This document shows, piece by piece, positions 1 through 9,146 of a stretch of DNA of 64,000 nt; position 1 is the stretch's first letter, and each line of letters starts with the position of its first letter. The position numbers and the translations under genes are program-made. The notes below the pieces were generated by a model. That model saw nothing but the letters and a program-made list of their open reading frames with translations. It had not been told where the DNA came from and searched no databases. This stretch comes from Croceivirga sp. (GTDB taxonomy: Bacteria; Bacteroidota; Bacteroidia; Flavobacteriales; Flavobacteriaceae): the NCBI GenBank assembly GCA_028284935.1, contig JANQQQ010000038.1:28672-92671 (forward strand), given 5' to 3'.

Positions 1-992
1 ACTGGGGAACTCAGGATGGTCCCACTATTCAGAACTCCTAAAATCAAGGTTGTTGAAAGCGGGAAGGAAAGCGCCAAAATAGCAACCGCATAGTCGCTAT
101 CAAACGTTTTTGATTTTTTCCCCAGCTCTAAACCATCAACCAATGAAATATGGGCAAAGGGCCAAAAACTACAAGCGCTTAATCCAAAGGAAAGCATAAG
201 TAGCATGCTATTTTGAAGTTGAAGCCCAAAAATGGAAACGAATATGGCAGTAAGAAAGAAAACCAAGCCGGCACGTATCAACAACAAGGATAAGATTTGT
301 AAAAATTGCTTCTTCTTAATTTTCACCGCTAGCCCAATAAACAACAATACTAAGGGGGTCATCATGAGGCTGAGCTTTGAAAGTGTATTTGAAATAACAA
401 AGGGCAAGGATTGCATGTTTAAACCTAAAACCAGTAAGATTAAGGCTAAGCCGATAAAGAGGTTGACAGGTTCCGTCACCAAGGTTTTCAGCAATGAAAC
501 CAACTTTGCTTTACCGCCCGTACGATTTTCTTGGTTTCTGGAATAAAACCAATGCATGGCAACAAGATATAGGCCAATAAGCACAAAAACTTTGTTTCCC
601 AAATCGGCCATGGCTGCTCTGGCCAAATAGTCCTCTCCCAAAAACTCCAGAACAAATGGAAAGCAAGATAGTCCAGGAGCCAAGGAGGGAATCAAAAGTC
701 GAGCGGTTCGATACGAAGTAGTGTTTTTCTTAACACCAATGATTGGTAGCAAAAAAGGCGAAACTGCGAAAAGGAGCACGTTAAAAAGCACTGCCATTAG
801 TGGCAATACCAAAAGATTTGCTTTCACTTTGATTCCCAACAAGGCAATGAAGATGGTCGCCGGAAGCGCAAGATTTAGAATGATTTTTTTGATTCCATTG
901 ATTTCCTGCGGAGATTTGAATTTGACCTTCAAAAGCATCCCAAGAAAAATAAAAACCAAGAAAACCAATGTTTTTTCGAAGCCCAATTCCAT
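1..992 (-). CDS. AEC-family (auxin efflux carrier type) permease, 3' end cut by window edge
   Basis: I translated this frame by hand from an ATG at 992; it runs open for about 330 codons to the left edge, so the C-terminus is missing. The protein is a chain of hydrophobic segments beginning MELGFEKTLVFLVFIFLG, followed by a conserved-looking NLALPATIFIALLG stretch, as in the AEC family of inner-membrane permeases (Mem_trans), which usually have about ten helices in 300-320 residues. These carriers move organic anions or amino-acid-related solutes; the substrate here cannot be told. The start lies 4 bp downstream of the aminotransferase stop, so the two genes are probably co-transcribed and the permease might carry that enzyme's substrate or product (inference). 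Both open frames on the opposite strand are shadows. Confidence 0.72.
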   Translation of the reverse strand, partial: MELGFEKTLVFLVFIFLGMLLKVKFKSPQEINGIKKIILNLALPATIFIALLGIKVKANLLVLPLMAVLFNVLLFAVSPFLLPIIGVKKNTTSYRTARLLIPSLAPGLSCFPFVLEFLGEDYLARAAMADLGNKVFVLIGLYLVAMHWFYSRNQENRTGGKAKLVSLLKTLVTEPVNLFIGLALILLVLGLNMQSLPFVISNTLSKLSLMMTPLVLLFIGLAVKIKKKQFLQILSLLLIRAGLVFFLTAIFVSIFGLQLQNSMLLMLSFGLSACSFWPFAHISLVDGLELGKKSKTFDSDYAVAILALSFPLSTTLILGVLNSGTILSSP

Positions 993-996
993 AGAA

Positions 997-2190
997 CTAT
1001 ACCAATACTTTGGTAATGGCTTCCGTAAAAAGTTTCATTTCATCAAGTGTGCCCATACTTACCCTACACCACTTTTTCCCCATAAATTCAAATGCCCTGA
1101 CACCTACTTTTTGCTCGGTCATTTGATTTAAAAAGGCTTTCCCTTCCATTTCAATGGGGAATATCATAAAACTTGTATGCGAGGGAACGGGTTCAAAGCC
1201 CAAATTCGTAAGGGCATCGAAGGTATATTTTCTTGCTTCCGCATTGAGCTTTCTAGAGGAATCTAAAAACGCTACATCGTCCATAGCTGCCATAGCCGCA
1301 AAAACCGAGGGATAACTAATGCCCATGCCAGCCCGTGTAATACGTTGTAGTCTGTCCAGAGTAGCTTCTTGGGCAACGGCATACCCTACACGAAGACCGG
1401 CCATACCATGGATTTTGGAAAATGTTCTGGCAATGATCACATCTTTGCCCTCGTTGATCAATGAGACCATGCTGTGTTTGGCCCCTTCCTCCAAAAACCA
1501 CAAATAGGCTTCGTCTACAAATACGGGTACTTTTTCGGAAACCCTCGAGCAGAAGTCCAACAGCTTTTTGCTATCGGTTATGGTGCCTGTAGGATTGTTG
1601 GGGTTGCAGATGTACACCAACTTGGTATTTTCATCAATAGCGGCTTCCATAGCTTCCAAATCATGGGACCAGTTGTCCTTTAGGGGTACGGGCTTCCATG
1701 TTCCGCCTACAGCTTCTGCTACCCGAATCAACGACATGTATGCCGGGTCTGCAGAAACCACGTTACCTCCGTTCATAAACAATACCATGGCTGTTTTCTC
1801 CAAAAGATCCGAAGAGCCAGGTCCCATCATAATATTTTTGGAGGTAACACCCTCGAAATCTGCAATTTTGTCCACAAGTTGGAATAATTCCTTCCATGCA
1901 TAACGGTTTCCTCCGGCTGCCGCCTTTTTTAGGGCGTCCAATCCCATGGGTGAAGGGCCGTAGGGATTTTCATTGGCATTGAGTTTGGCTTCCAAAACAG
2001 GGAATTCCCTTACATCTTCAGGGAGAAACTCTTTAAAAAATGGACTATAAACAGCATTTCCCTCCATATCCAGTTCTAAGGGTAAGGAGGGGTTTTTGGA
2101 AAATCCCAAATAAGGAGTGGCCATCAAGCCGCCAGCGGTAAGCGCAGAAGTTTTTAGCCAATTTCTGCGGTTGATTTTGGTTGGATTCAC
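997..2190 (-). CDS. PLP-dependent aminotransferase, HisC-like, with Tat-type signal
   Basis: A 397-residue fold-type I aminotransferase related to histidinol-phosphate aminotransferase. Visible motifs are NPNNPTG at 196-202, DEAY at 226-229, the Schiff-base lysine K259 in TFSKIHGMAG, and the phosphate-binding arginine R267. The N-terminus NRRNWLKTSALTAGG (residues 7-21) fits a twin-arginine signal (RR-x-W/F-LK followed by a hydrophobic stretch), so the folded, cofactor-loaded enzyme is probably sent to the periplasm or outer face. True HisC enzymes are cytoplasmic, lack this leader and sit in his operons, so a histidine-biosynthesis role is unlikely; the substrate is unknown. It is followed after 4 bp by an AEC permease. 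Confidence 0.85.
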   Translation of the reverse strand: MNPTKINRRNWLKTSALTAGGLMATPYLGFSKNPSLPLELDMEGNAVYSPFFKEFLPEDVREFPVLEAKLNANENPYGPSPMGLDALKKAAAGGNRYAWKELFQLVDKIADFEGVTSKNIMMGPGSSDLLEKTAMVLFMNGGNVVSADPAYMSLIRVAEAVGGTWKPVPLKDNWSHDLEAMEAAIDENTKLVYICNPNNPTGTITDSKKLLDFCSRVSEKVPVFVDEAYLWFLEEGAKHSMVSLINEGKDVIIARTFSKIHGMAGLRVGYAVAQEATLDRLQRITRAGMGISYPSVFAAMAAMDDVAFLDSSRKLNAEARKYTFDALTNLGFEPVPSHTSFMIFPIEMEGKAFLNQMTEQKVGVRAFEFMGKKWCRVSMGTLDEMKLFTEAITKVLV

Positions 2191-2347
2191 GGTATGGAAA
2201 TTTTAGTGTTAGCAATACCCCAAGTTACAGGGAGCCTTTTGTAAATCCTATGGTAAAACCATAAAAATCAATGGGTTGAAATCTGGAAATCGTAATTAGA
2301 CCCCATCGTAATTATTAGATTCAAAAAATTAAACAGAACTAAAGCAC

Positions 2348-2743
2348 CTATTTGGCCAGGATACCGTCCATTTCAAGAAGTGGTATGGGTACAGTATTTT
2401 GCTCATTTACACTGTTCTTTTCAAAGAGAAACCGTTTTTCAAACAGCTTATTTTCGGCATAGAAAGTCACGAAGAATTCGTTGGTCAATCGCAACACTTC
2501 CTCTTGCACCATTTCAATTTTTTCAAATCCCTTTGATGGAATATTCCCAAAGGCATACCGCAAAATGGAAGTTTTCTTCTCCCCATCAAAACCTTTTGAA
2601 ACAATGAGCACCATATCTATGGGTGTTGACCTATTATTTATGATATAGGCGTTCCAGTCCTTGTTCAGGAACTCTTTGTTCCATTCACGAACCAAAGCAA
2701 TATGTACATCTTTTGCAATGGGAATTTCAATATCCTTTTTCAC
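2348..2743 (-). CDS. conserved hypothetical protein, 131 aa
   Basis: A small soluble protein with no signal peptide or membrane helix; charged N-terminus MKKDIEIPIAKDVHIALVRE and mixed alpha/beta composition. It starts 8 bp downstream of the pheS stop and is read in the same direction, so it is almost certainly co-transcribed with phenylalanyl-tRNA synthetase alpha. I do not recognise a domain and propose no function. The downstream 157 bp to the aminotransferase start hold no clear hairpin terminator. Confidence 0.75.
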   Translation of the reverse strand: MKKDIEIPIAKDVHIALVREWNKEFLNKDWNAYIINNRSTPIDMVLIVSKGFDGEKKTSILRYAFGNIPSKGFEKIEMVQEEVLRLTNEFFVTFYAENKLFEKRFLFEKNSVNEQNTVPIPLLEMDGILAK

Positions 2744-2751
2744 GAGAGGTA

Positions 2752-3771
2752 TTAAAGGGCGGATTTAAACTGCTCCAAAAAGCGAACATCATTTTCGCTA
2801 AGTAGACGAATGTCCGGGATTTGATACAACAGCATTGTTATACGATCAATACCAACCCCAAAGGCAAATCCGGAATATTGATCAGGGTCAATTTTGCAAT
2901 TGGAAAGTACATTTGGATCCACCATGCCACAACCCCCAATTTCCAACCAACCCGTGCCCTTTGTAATTCTTCGATCGATTTCATTTTCCAAGCCCCAATA
3001 GACGTCAACTTCAGCGCTGGGTTCCGTAAATGGGAAGTAGGATGGCCGCAATCGAATTTTTGATTTACCGAACATTTCTGAAGTGAAGTACTGCAGTGTT
3101 TGCTTTAGGTCAGCAAAGGAGACATCCTTATCAACGTACAATCCCTCCACTTGATGGAAAAAGCAATGAGATCGTGCCGAAATAGCCTCGTTGCGATACA
3201 CGCGTCCGGGAGAAATGGTCCGTATAGGGGGAGTATTTTCTTCCATATACCTTATCTGAACCGAAGAGGTATGTGTACGTAAAAGAATATCCGGATTGGT
3301 CTGCACAAAAAAGGTATCCTGCATATCCCTGGCCGGATGGTATTCTGGCAAGTTCAATGCTGTAAAATTATGCCAGTCATCCTCAATTTCCGGCCCTTCC
3401 GAAACGTTGAAACCAATTCTGGAAAAAATATCAATAATCTGGTTTTTTACAATACTGATGGGGTGTCTAGCGCCCAAGGAAATAGGGTCTCCCGGTTTTG
3501 TAAGATCTCCATATTTTCCTTCGGATATGGTAGTGGATTCGAGTGCTACCTTTAGGTCATTGACTTTTTCGGTAGCGGTGGTCTTTAGTTGATTGATAAC
3601 CTGCCCGTACTCTTTTTTTTGTTCGTTGGGTACACTTTTGAAGGCTGCAAAGAATTCATTAAGTAGCCCTTTTTTCCCCAAGTATTTGATACGGAAATTT
3701 TCAATTTCGTCCCGTGAAGTTGAAGAAAACTGCTCTACCTGAGCGATATGTTGTTTAAGGATTTCAATCAT
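2752..3771 (-). CDS. pheS: phenylalanine--tRNA ligase alpha subunit
   Basis: This 339-residue cytoplasmic class II synthetase subunit charges tRNA-Phe with phenylalanine as part of the alpha2-beta2 enzyme. The length is normal. The N-terminal coiled coil (about residues 1-85) is followed by the catalytic core: motif 2 at about 190-215 (RVYRNEAISARSHCFFHQVE) and motif 3 at about 290-315 (GFAFGVGIDRITMLLYQ). The beta subunit gene pheT is not adjacent in this window, as is common in Bacteroidota. A good TAnnTTTG promoter box lies 23 nt upstream of the ATG. Confidence 0.97.
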   Translation of the reverse strand: MIEILKQHIAQVEQFSSTSRDEIENFRIKYLGKKGLLNEFFAAFKSVPNEQKKEYGQVINQLKTTATEKVNDLKVALESTTISEGKYGDLTKPGDPISLGARHPISIVKNQIIDIFSRIGFNVSEGPEIEDDWHNFTALNLPEYHPARDMQDTFFVQTNPDILLRTHTSSVQIRYMEENTPPIRTISPGRVYRNEAISARSHCFFHQVEGLYVDKDVSFADLKQTLQYFTSEMFGKSKIRLRPSYFPFTEPSAEVDVYWGLENEIDRRITKGTGWLEIGGCGMVDPNVLSNCKIDPDQYSGFAFGVGIDRITMLLYQIPDIRLLSENDVRFLEQFKSAL

Positions 3772-3793
3772 AACTGGGCACTTTCTAAGTTGG

Positions 3794-3801
3794 CAAATGT
3801 A
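3794..3801 (-). promoter_or_regulatory. pheS -7 promoter box (TACATTTG)
   Basis: On the minus strand the eight bases TACATTTG match the Bacteroidota -7 consensus TAnnTTTG. The box sits 23 nt before the pheS ATG, giving an expected 5' leader of about 16 nt. No convincing -33 TTG was found at the usual distance, so this is a moderate call. Confidence 0.45.
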
Positions 3802-3963
3802 AGAATTTGTGCAGGAAGATAATCGTTTTAGGTGCTCTAGGCTATTAGATTTACAATGACCTAATCACCCCTATGCTAAAGACGGGGGATTCTTTCAATA
3901 TAAATGCAAAGGGATAGGTTCTCCTTGGATTTTGCCTCTGGTACAATTGGAGGAATTGCACTT

Positions 3964-5547
3964 TTAATTTGTTTTAGGCTTTGATCTAAAAAAGGTAATG
4001 TAACTATTAGGGTTTTCAATGGTTCCCCTTTCCGAAATTAATTTAGTGCGAATGTTACGTTCTTGGGCTTTGGGTATAAAGTCCTCTAATATTTCAATGA
4101 TATCATTATCCAAATACCGTGTTTTTTTAACATCCAATTCAAGGTAGGAATCCTCCGGAATACTGTCCAGTTCTTTTAAAATGGCGCCCTTATTGAAAAA
4201 GGTCACTTCTTCAGCGAAAGTCATTTTAATGACATCAACTTTGCCCTCGTGGTTTTCTTCTATATGAAGGAAATGTGAGTTTTGATAGCTTTTGATCAAT
4301 ATCACTACAATACCCACGGCCAATCCCATGCCAATCCCAATGAGCAGGTCAGTGAATACTATGCCAAGCACCGTTACGGTGAATGGAATAAACTGTTTCC
4401 ACCCCAATTTATACATCTTTTTAAAGAGGGCAGGTTTGGCTAATTTATATCCTACCAAAAACAAGACCGCAGCCAAAACGGATAGGGGAATCATGTTCAA
4501 CAATCGTGGAATAAGGATTACCGAAATCAAAAGAAAGAAACCATGGATAATGGCAGATGCCTTGGTCTGCCCACCCGATTGCACATTGGCAGAACTTCTA
4601 ACAATAACCTGCGTTATGGGCAGTCCACCAATGAAACCAGAAATCATATTACCGGTTCCCTGTGCCAAAAGCTCCCTATTGGTCGGCGTTACCCTTTTGT
4701 GGGGATCTAATTTATCGGTGGCCTCCACACAAAGGAGGGTTTCCAGACTTGCTACAAGGGCAACCGTAAATGCAGTAACCCATATTTCTGGATTTCCTAT
4801 TACTCCAAAATTTGGAAAACTGAATTGACCAAAAAAGGATGTTGCATCCTCAGGAATAGGAACGCTGACCAAATTTTCAACCGGTATGCCCAAGGTCTCA
4901 TTGTTTTTGGTAAATACATAAAAGATAATTCCAACCACTACAGCAACAAGAGGTCCTTGGATCAACTCAAAAATTTTCCCTCTCTTTTTTAAAACTACCT
5001 CCCATAGTATCAAAATACCAAGGGCCACCAATGCAATGATAGTTGAGCCCGGACTAATAAAATTTATGGCATTTATGATTTCTGAAAAGGTATTTTCCCC
5101 ATCAACTTGGAAGAAGGCAAAATCCCCTTCTGGATCGGAATCATAACCGAAAAAATGCGGTATTTGTTTTAAGATAATAATGATTCCAATTCCGGTTAAC
5201 ATTCCTTTAATCACCGAAGAAGGAAAATAGTATCCAATAATACCCGCCTTTAAAACACCAAAAATGATTTGTATAATTCCCCCTAAAACAACAGCCACCA
5301 AGAAGTTCTGATAACCTCCCAGAGCCCCAATAGCCGTTAATACAATGGCCGCCAGCCCCGCCGCTGGACCGCTGACCCCTATTTGCGATCCACTGAGCGA
5401 TCCAACTACAATACCCCCAATAATACCAGCAATTAGGCCAGAAAACAATGGTGCCCCACTGGCTAATGCAATACCCAAACACAGTGGAAGAGCCACAAAG
5501 AATACTACAATACTGGCAGGAAGGTCTTTTTTTAAATTCTTGAACAT
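3964..5547 (-). CDS. SulP-family inorganic anion transporter with divergent STAS tail
   Basis: This 527-residue inner-membrane protein has the SulP (SLC26-type) architecture. A first conserved block (LPASIVVFFVALPLCLGIAL, residues 9-28) is followed by some 12 hydrophobic segments to about residue 425 and a cytoplasmic tail of about 100 residues in the position of the STAS domain. Family members move sulfate, bicarbonate or other anions, usually with Na+ or H+. The blocks GLPITQVIVRSSANVQSGGQ (about 308-327) are typical. The tail is a poor STAS match (short, ending in a charged KPKTN), so regulation may differ from the second SulP protein at 33.9 kb. No carbonic anhydrase gene is adjacent. It has a probable own promoter at 5671-5678. 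Confidence 0.88.
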   Translation of the reverse strand: MFKNLKKDLPASIVVFFVALPLCLGIALASGAPLFSGLIAGIIGGIVVGSLSGSQIGVSGPAAGLAAIVLTAIGALGGYQNFLVAVVLGGIIQIIFGVLKAGIIGYYFPSSVIKGMLTGIGIIIILKQIPHFFGYDSDPEGDFAFFQVDGENTFSEIINAINFISPGSTIIALVALGILILWEVVLKKRGKIFELIQGPLVAVVVGIIFYVFTKNNETLGIPVENLVSVPIPEDATSFFGQFSFPNFGVIGNPEIWVTAFTVALVASLETLLCVEATDKLDPHKRVTPTNRELLAQGTGNMISGFIGGLPITQVIVRSSANVQSGGQTKASAIIHGFFLLISVILIPRLLNMIPLSVLAAVLFLVGYKLAKPALFKKMYKLGWKQFIPFTVTVLGIVFTDLLIGIGMGLAVGIVVILIKSYQNSHFLHIEENHEGKVDVIKMTFAEEVTFFNKGAILKELDSIPEDSYLELDVKKTRYLDNDIIEILEDFIPKAQERNIRTKLISERGTIENPNSYITFFRSKPKTN

Positions 5548-5670
5548 TATTAGGTTGTTTTTGGCCTTCGGTTGTTGTGAAGACTGTTTAGATATTTTTT
5601 TGAACTAGGAATTTAAGAAGAATTCCTATTAGGATTGACATAAAAGTTTCAACCCATCGAGCAATCAAAA

Positions 5671-5678
5671 CAAATATA
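5671..5678 (-). promoter_or_regulatory. candidate -7 box for the SulP gene (TATATTTG)
   Basis: TATATTTG on the minus strand matches TAnnTTTG and lies between batE and the SulP gene, 124 nt before the SulP ATG. It would separate this transporter from the bat operon. An upstream TTG exists but at only about 13 nt, shorter than usual. Confidence 0.3.
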
Positions 5679-5710
5679 ACAGTAATACTATCAAGTCTTT
5701 GTTAATTGTT

Positions 5711-6475
5711 TTAAAAATCCTTTAACAATTTAAGACTTTCTGAAGGCATCCAACCGGTTTGCCCATCAGCTATTTTAATTTTACTCCAATCTTCAAGGGA
5801 TTCAAGCACATTTACTTTTGTGCCCTCATGAAGGGCAAATACTTTTTCACTACGTTCATTAGGTTCAGAGGTGATGACTACCTCGCGTTCAAAAATAATG
5901 GCTGGGTTTTTTGAGTTTTGATCCCGGTTTCCCACATATCCTATAACCACTGAGAAAATGGATACGAAAAGGGCAGTGTTTGCTGCAATAAAGGCGATTC
6001 TTTTGTACGTAGCCGAATACAGGACGTAATACGTGATGAAGCCTAAGACAAAGAGCAATATCATGGCCACGGCCAAATACCCCCATTGATCGGGCGTTAA
6101 CGCTAGAACCACAGCATCATGTAGTCTTGTCATTGCGGTTTTCGGCATTTTGTCTATGGCATCCAGTCGCATATTTTGAGCAAAGCCCAGGTTGTTTTTA
6201 ATTTCTTGATCATTAGGTTCCAGCAGTAGTGCTTTTTCATAATAGTAAATGCTTGGGCCAATTTCATCCAACTTGTAATGACAGTTTCCAAGGTTAAAGT
6301 ACAGCTCAGCAGAATGTTTGCCATTCTCTAGAATATCATTGTAGAGATTAATGGCTTTTTGGTATTCACCCTCGTTGTAGGCTTCTGTTGCCTTTTGGAA
6401 CAACACTTCACTTTGGCCAAGGCCTTTGAATCCAAGTAACAGGCATACTATGACAAAAATTTTGGTTATGCTCAT
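5711..6475 (-). CDS. batE: BatE: TPR and SH3-domain membrane protein
   Basis: This 254-residue protein carries a signal peptide (1-20), TPR-like helices (about 22-105), two transmembrane helices (about 131-153 and 159-181) and a C-terminal bacterial SH3 domain (about 195-250, with DWSKIKIADGQTGWMPSESL). It is the last gene of the bat (Bacteroides aerotolerance) operon and its start overlaps the batD stop by 4 bp. In the known system the Bat proteins form an envelope complex linked to the MoxR ATPase; the precise role of BatE is not established. Confidence 0.88.
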   Translation of the reverse strand: MSITKIFVIVCLLLGFKGLGQSEVLFQKATEAYNEGEYQKAINLYNDILENGKHSAELYFNLGNCHYKLDEIGPSIYYYEKALLLEPNDQEIKNNLGFAQNMRLDAIDKMPKTAMTRLHDAVVLALTPDQWGYLAVAMILLFVLGFITYYVLYSATYKRIAFIAANTALFVSIFSVVIGYVGNRDQNSKNPAIIFEREVVITSEPNERSEKVFALHEGTKVNVLESLEDWSKIKIADGQTGWMPSESLKLLKDF

Positions 6476-8256
6476 AGTTGTTTGTCCATTTGGGAGATTA
6501 CATCACCCGCTTTTTGATAGTCTTCATTCATTTGTACTTGGGTTATTGGGCTGTAACGAGCCATCTCGCAGCTTTTCAAAAGGTCAATAAAAAGGGATAT
6601 TGTTGATTCATCCACATTCTTTTTATTGAGCAACCCAATGATTTTTTCCTTGCTGAATTCCGAAGTTTCAATTTTGAGTTTTGCCTTGAGATAGTTATGC
6701 AGTGCCCTTTCCAAAGCCACATAAAATCCATCGGGATTGTTTAACTGTTTTTTTGCCGCAGACAGGTACTTTCTGGCTAACCTATTGGCCATTTTTAATC
6801 GGTTTCCTTCCACATCTGCGTCACTCTCCTGCTTCTTTTTTCTTACAAACAGCACTAGGGGAATGAATGCCAAAGGCGCAAATAACCACCAATAAAATTT
6901 TTGGGAACCAAAAAAATGTTTCGAGCTTATGGAAACCAAATCGGACTGTGTTTTAATAAAATGAAACTGTCTGCCCGTGGGAACCGTAATTTTTTGCGTA
7001 CCTACGGGTCCAGAAGTACCCCCCGTATTGTCTGTTGGACCTTCCATCACGTTGATCGTAATTTCATCTGAGCTAAGGGTTTGATAGGATTTTGACTTTG
7101 GATCAAAATAACTAAATGAAATACTGGGAATAGGATAACGGCCCCTAAATGAGGGAACAATGGTGTAGTTATTGGCTACTTTTCCTTGCATTCCAGCTAT
7201 TGTTGTTCTTACATTTTCATCAAACTCGGGTTCGTATACTTCCAAAGCACTGGGAAGTTCTGGTTCGGGCAGCTGAAAAAGCTTTAAGTTGCCCTTGCCA
7301 CTAACTTCTACCTTGGCCTGTAACGATTCCGTGGCGTTGAGACTTGTTTTGCTCGTGGTCACCTTAAAATCAAATTGACCGACCGCCCCTCCAAATCCAA
7401 GAGGTTTGCCCTCCTCCGGTAAGGGACGGACATTCAAGGTACGTTTGCCGGCAGAGACGGTCTTGTTGGCTTGCTGATAGATTCTACTTCCAAAAAAGTC
7501 CCTTCTATTGGTCGGGACATCAACATATAACTCCAATGACAAGGGCTCAATGTCCAACTTGCCGGCCTTTTGCGGATACAGCACCACTCGTTTTAAAATG
7601 ACACTTCGGTAGGGTTTGCCATTATAGTCCTCATTAACGGTATTGTATTTGGTTACTGGAATATCTTGACTCCAGAAGTTGTTGTATTTAGGACTGTCCA
7701 AGGGCCTAAAATTGGTTACAGAAATATTGGAGCTTATGTACAGTTTATAGACGACTGTGACCGCCTCATTTAGATAGGGACTACCTTTTGAGACTTGGGC
7801 AACCAAATGTAAACTCTCATCGGCTACATCGTCTGCGGTCTTTGGGGCATTTGGGTTATCGACAGCAGCGGTAATTTGCACTTTCCTAGGTAAGGTCTTA
7901 TAGGTTTCCCCATCAATTTCAATGGTTGCCTGACCAATGGTAAAGTTTCCTTGGGCGGTCGGTTTCAGGATATAGGAGTACGATTTAGAAAAACTACGTT
8001 TTCCATTGATCCAAGAAGAAGATATAGATTGCGAGGGTCCCATGACGACACGGAACCCGTCAAATGTGGGTGGATTGAAATTATCCCCGTCCTTGTTCAT
8101 GGCAAATTCTACCCGAAGCCTTTCATTGATGCCCAGTTTTTCTTTGCTCAACTTCATTTCAAAGGTGACCGCGTCATCTTCTTGACCAAAAGAGGTGGGG
8201 GAACCCAATAAAAGTCCCATAACACAAAAAATGGATGTCAACCTTGCGAGCCTCAC
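6472..8256 (-). CDS. batD: BatD: large beta-rich periplasmic protein anchored by a C-terminal helix
   Basis: The 594-residue product has a signal peptide (about 1-24, ending TSFGQ), a long beta-rich periplasmic region with repeated beta-sandwich-like segments, and a transmembrane helix near residues 447-465 (WWLFAPLAFIPLVLFV). A cytoplasmic helical tail of about 125 residues follows. This arrangement and the operon position define BatD (oxygen tolerance protein). The start shares one base with the batC stop. Confidence 0.9.
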   Translation of the reverse strand: MRLARLTSIFCVMGLLLGSPTSFGQEDDAVTFEMKLSKEKLGINERLRVEFAMNKDGDNFNPPTFDGFRVVMGPSQSISSSWINGKRSFSKSYSYILKPTAQGNFTIGQATIEIDGETYKTLPRKVQITAAVDNPNAPKTADDVADESLHLVAQVSKGSPYLNEAVTVVYKLYISSNISVTNFRPLDSPKYNNFWSQDIPVTKYNTVNEDYNGKPYRSVILKRVVLYPQKAGKLDIEPLSLELYVDVPTNRRDFFGSRIYQQANKTVSAGKRTLNVRPLPEEGKPLGFGGAVGQFDFKVTTSKTSLNATESLQAKVEVSGKGNLKLFQLPEPELPSALEVYEPEFDENVRTTIAGMQGKVANNYTIVPSFRGRYPIPSISFSYFDPKSKSYQTLSSDEITINVMEGPTDNTGGTSGPVGTQKITVPTGRQFHFIKTQSDLVSISSKHFFGSQKFYWWLFAPLAFIPLVLFVRKKKQESDADVEGNRLKMANRLARKYLSAAKKQLNNPDGFYVALERALHNYLKAKLKIETSEFSKEKIIGLLNKKNVDESTISLFIDLLKSCEMARYSPITQVQMNEDYQKAGDVISQMDKQL

Positions 8257-9146
8257 TACCAGTCTTTTTCGTTTTTGATTTTTTTACCTTTTACTTTTTT
8301 GGCATCAATTTTCTCTTGGACCTTCTTTTCTTCGTTTTGCATGGCCTCTAACAAATTCTGAATCTGTTGTTTGGATAGTTGATTGGGTCTTGGCCTGGGC
8401 TTCTTCTCTGGTTCCTCCCCTTGGTTGGGCTGTTTTTTTTGTTCCTGTTTTTCCTCTCCGTCACCTTTTTTGTTATCCTCTGGCTTTTGTTCCCCTTTAT
8501 CACCCTCGTCTCCCTGGTCCTTGTTTTGGTCGTCTTTTTGATCGCCTTCCTTGTCCTTATTTTGGTCCCCTTCGTTATTTTGATCTTGATTCTGTTCTTT
8601 GTTATCCTTGTTCTGGTCGTTATTTTTATCGTCCTTGTTCTGGTCGTTATTCTGGTTATTTTGGTCCTTTTTAAGCATTTCCTTGGCGAGCGCTAGATTA
8701 TATCTCGTCTCATCGTCATTAGGGTTGCTTCTTAAGGCTTGTTTATAGGCTTCAACGGCTTTTTCATATTCCTTATTTTGCATGAACACATTCCCCATAT
8801 TATGGAAGGCCTTGTGTTTGGTGGGTTTTTCCTCAGCCTTTTCACCGGCTTCCTTAAATCTGGCGAAAGCCTCGGCAAAACTTTCCCTGTTGTAATAGGC
8901 CCTACCTAAATTATAGGGGGCTGCCGTGTTTTCATCGCTCTTTGATATGGCCCTGCGGTAATCCGCTTCTGCTTGGATAAAGTCGTTTTGAACCAATTCT
9001 TGATTGGCTTCATAGGTAATATTGGTGGACTCATTGAGGTCCTTTTTTGATTCTGACTCCTTATCCGTCCCTTCTTGTCCTGAAACCGTGACAAAGAAGC
9101 ACAAGAGTAGGATCCAAAAAATAGGTTTATGCATCTTCATGTTCAT
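8256..9146 (-). CDS. batC: BatC: TPR protein with long Asn/Gln/Asp/Lys-rich linker
   Basis: A signal peptide (about 1-23) is followed by three TPR-like repeats (about 40-160; e.g. ADYRRAISKSDENTAAPYNL and EKAVEAYKQALRSNPNDDET). Next comes a low-complexity tract at about 163-255, built almost only from N, Q, D, K, E and G, and a helical basic C-terminus with QLSKQQIQNLLEAMQNEEKK. TPR modules mediate protein contacts and the tract is expected to be disordered. The 3' end shares one base with batD, and the start overlaps batB by 20 bp. ATGs three and five codons in are alternative starts. Confidence 0.88.
   Translation of the reverse strand: MNMKMHKPIFWILLLCFFVTVSGQEGTDKESESKKDLNESTNITYEANQELVQNDFIQAEADYRRAISKSDENTAAPYNLGRAYYNRESFAEAFARFKEAGEKAEEKPTKHKAFHNMGNVFMQNKEYEKAVEAYKQALRSNPNDDETRYNLALAKEMLKKDQNNQNNDQNKDDKNNDQNKDNKEQNQDQNNEGDQNKDKEGDQKDDQNKDQGDEGDKGEQKPEDNKKGDGEEKQEQKKQPNQGEEPEKKPRPRPNQLSKQQIQNLLEAMQNEEKKVQEKIDAKKVKGKKIKNEKDW

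Noticed and set aside
4292..4828. 178-codon plus-strand open frame inside the SulP gene
   Set aside because: Antisense shadow of a well-supported transporter, with no recognisable protein pattern.
8379..8696. Plus-strand hydrophobic open frames of 105 and 94 codons opposite batC
   Set aside because: They arise from reading the complement of the Asn/Gln/Lys/Asp-rich tract, which gives Leu/Val/Phe repeats. No signal, family or promoter supports them.
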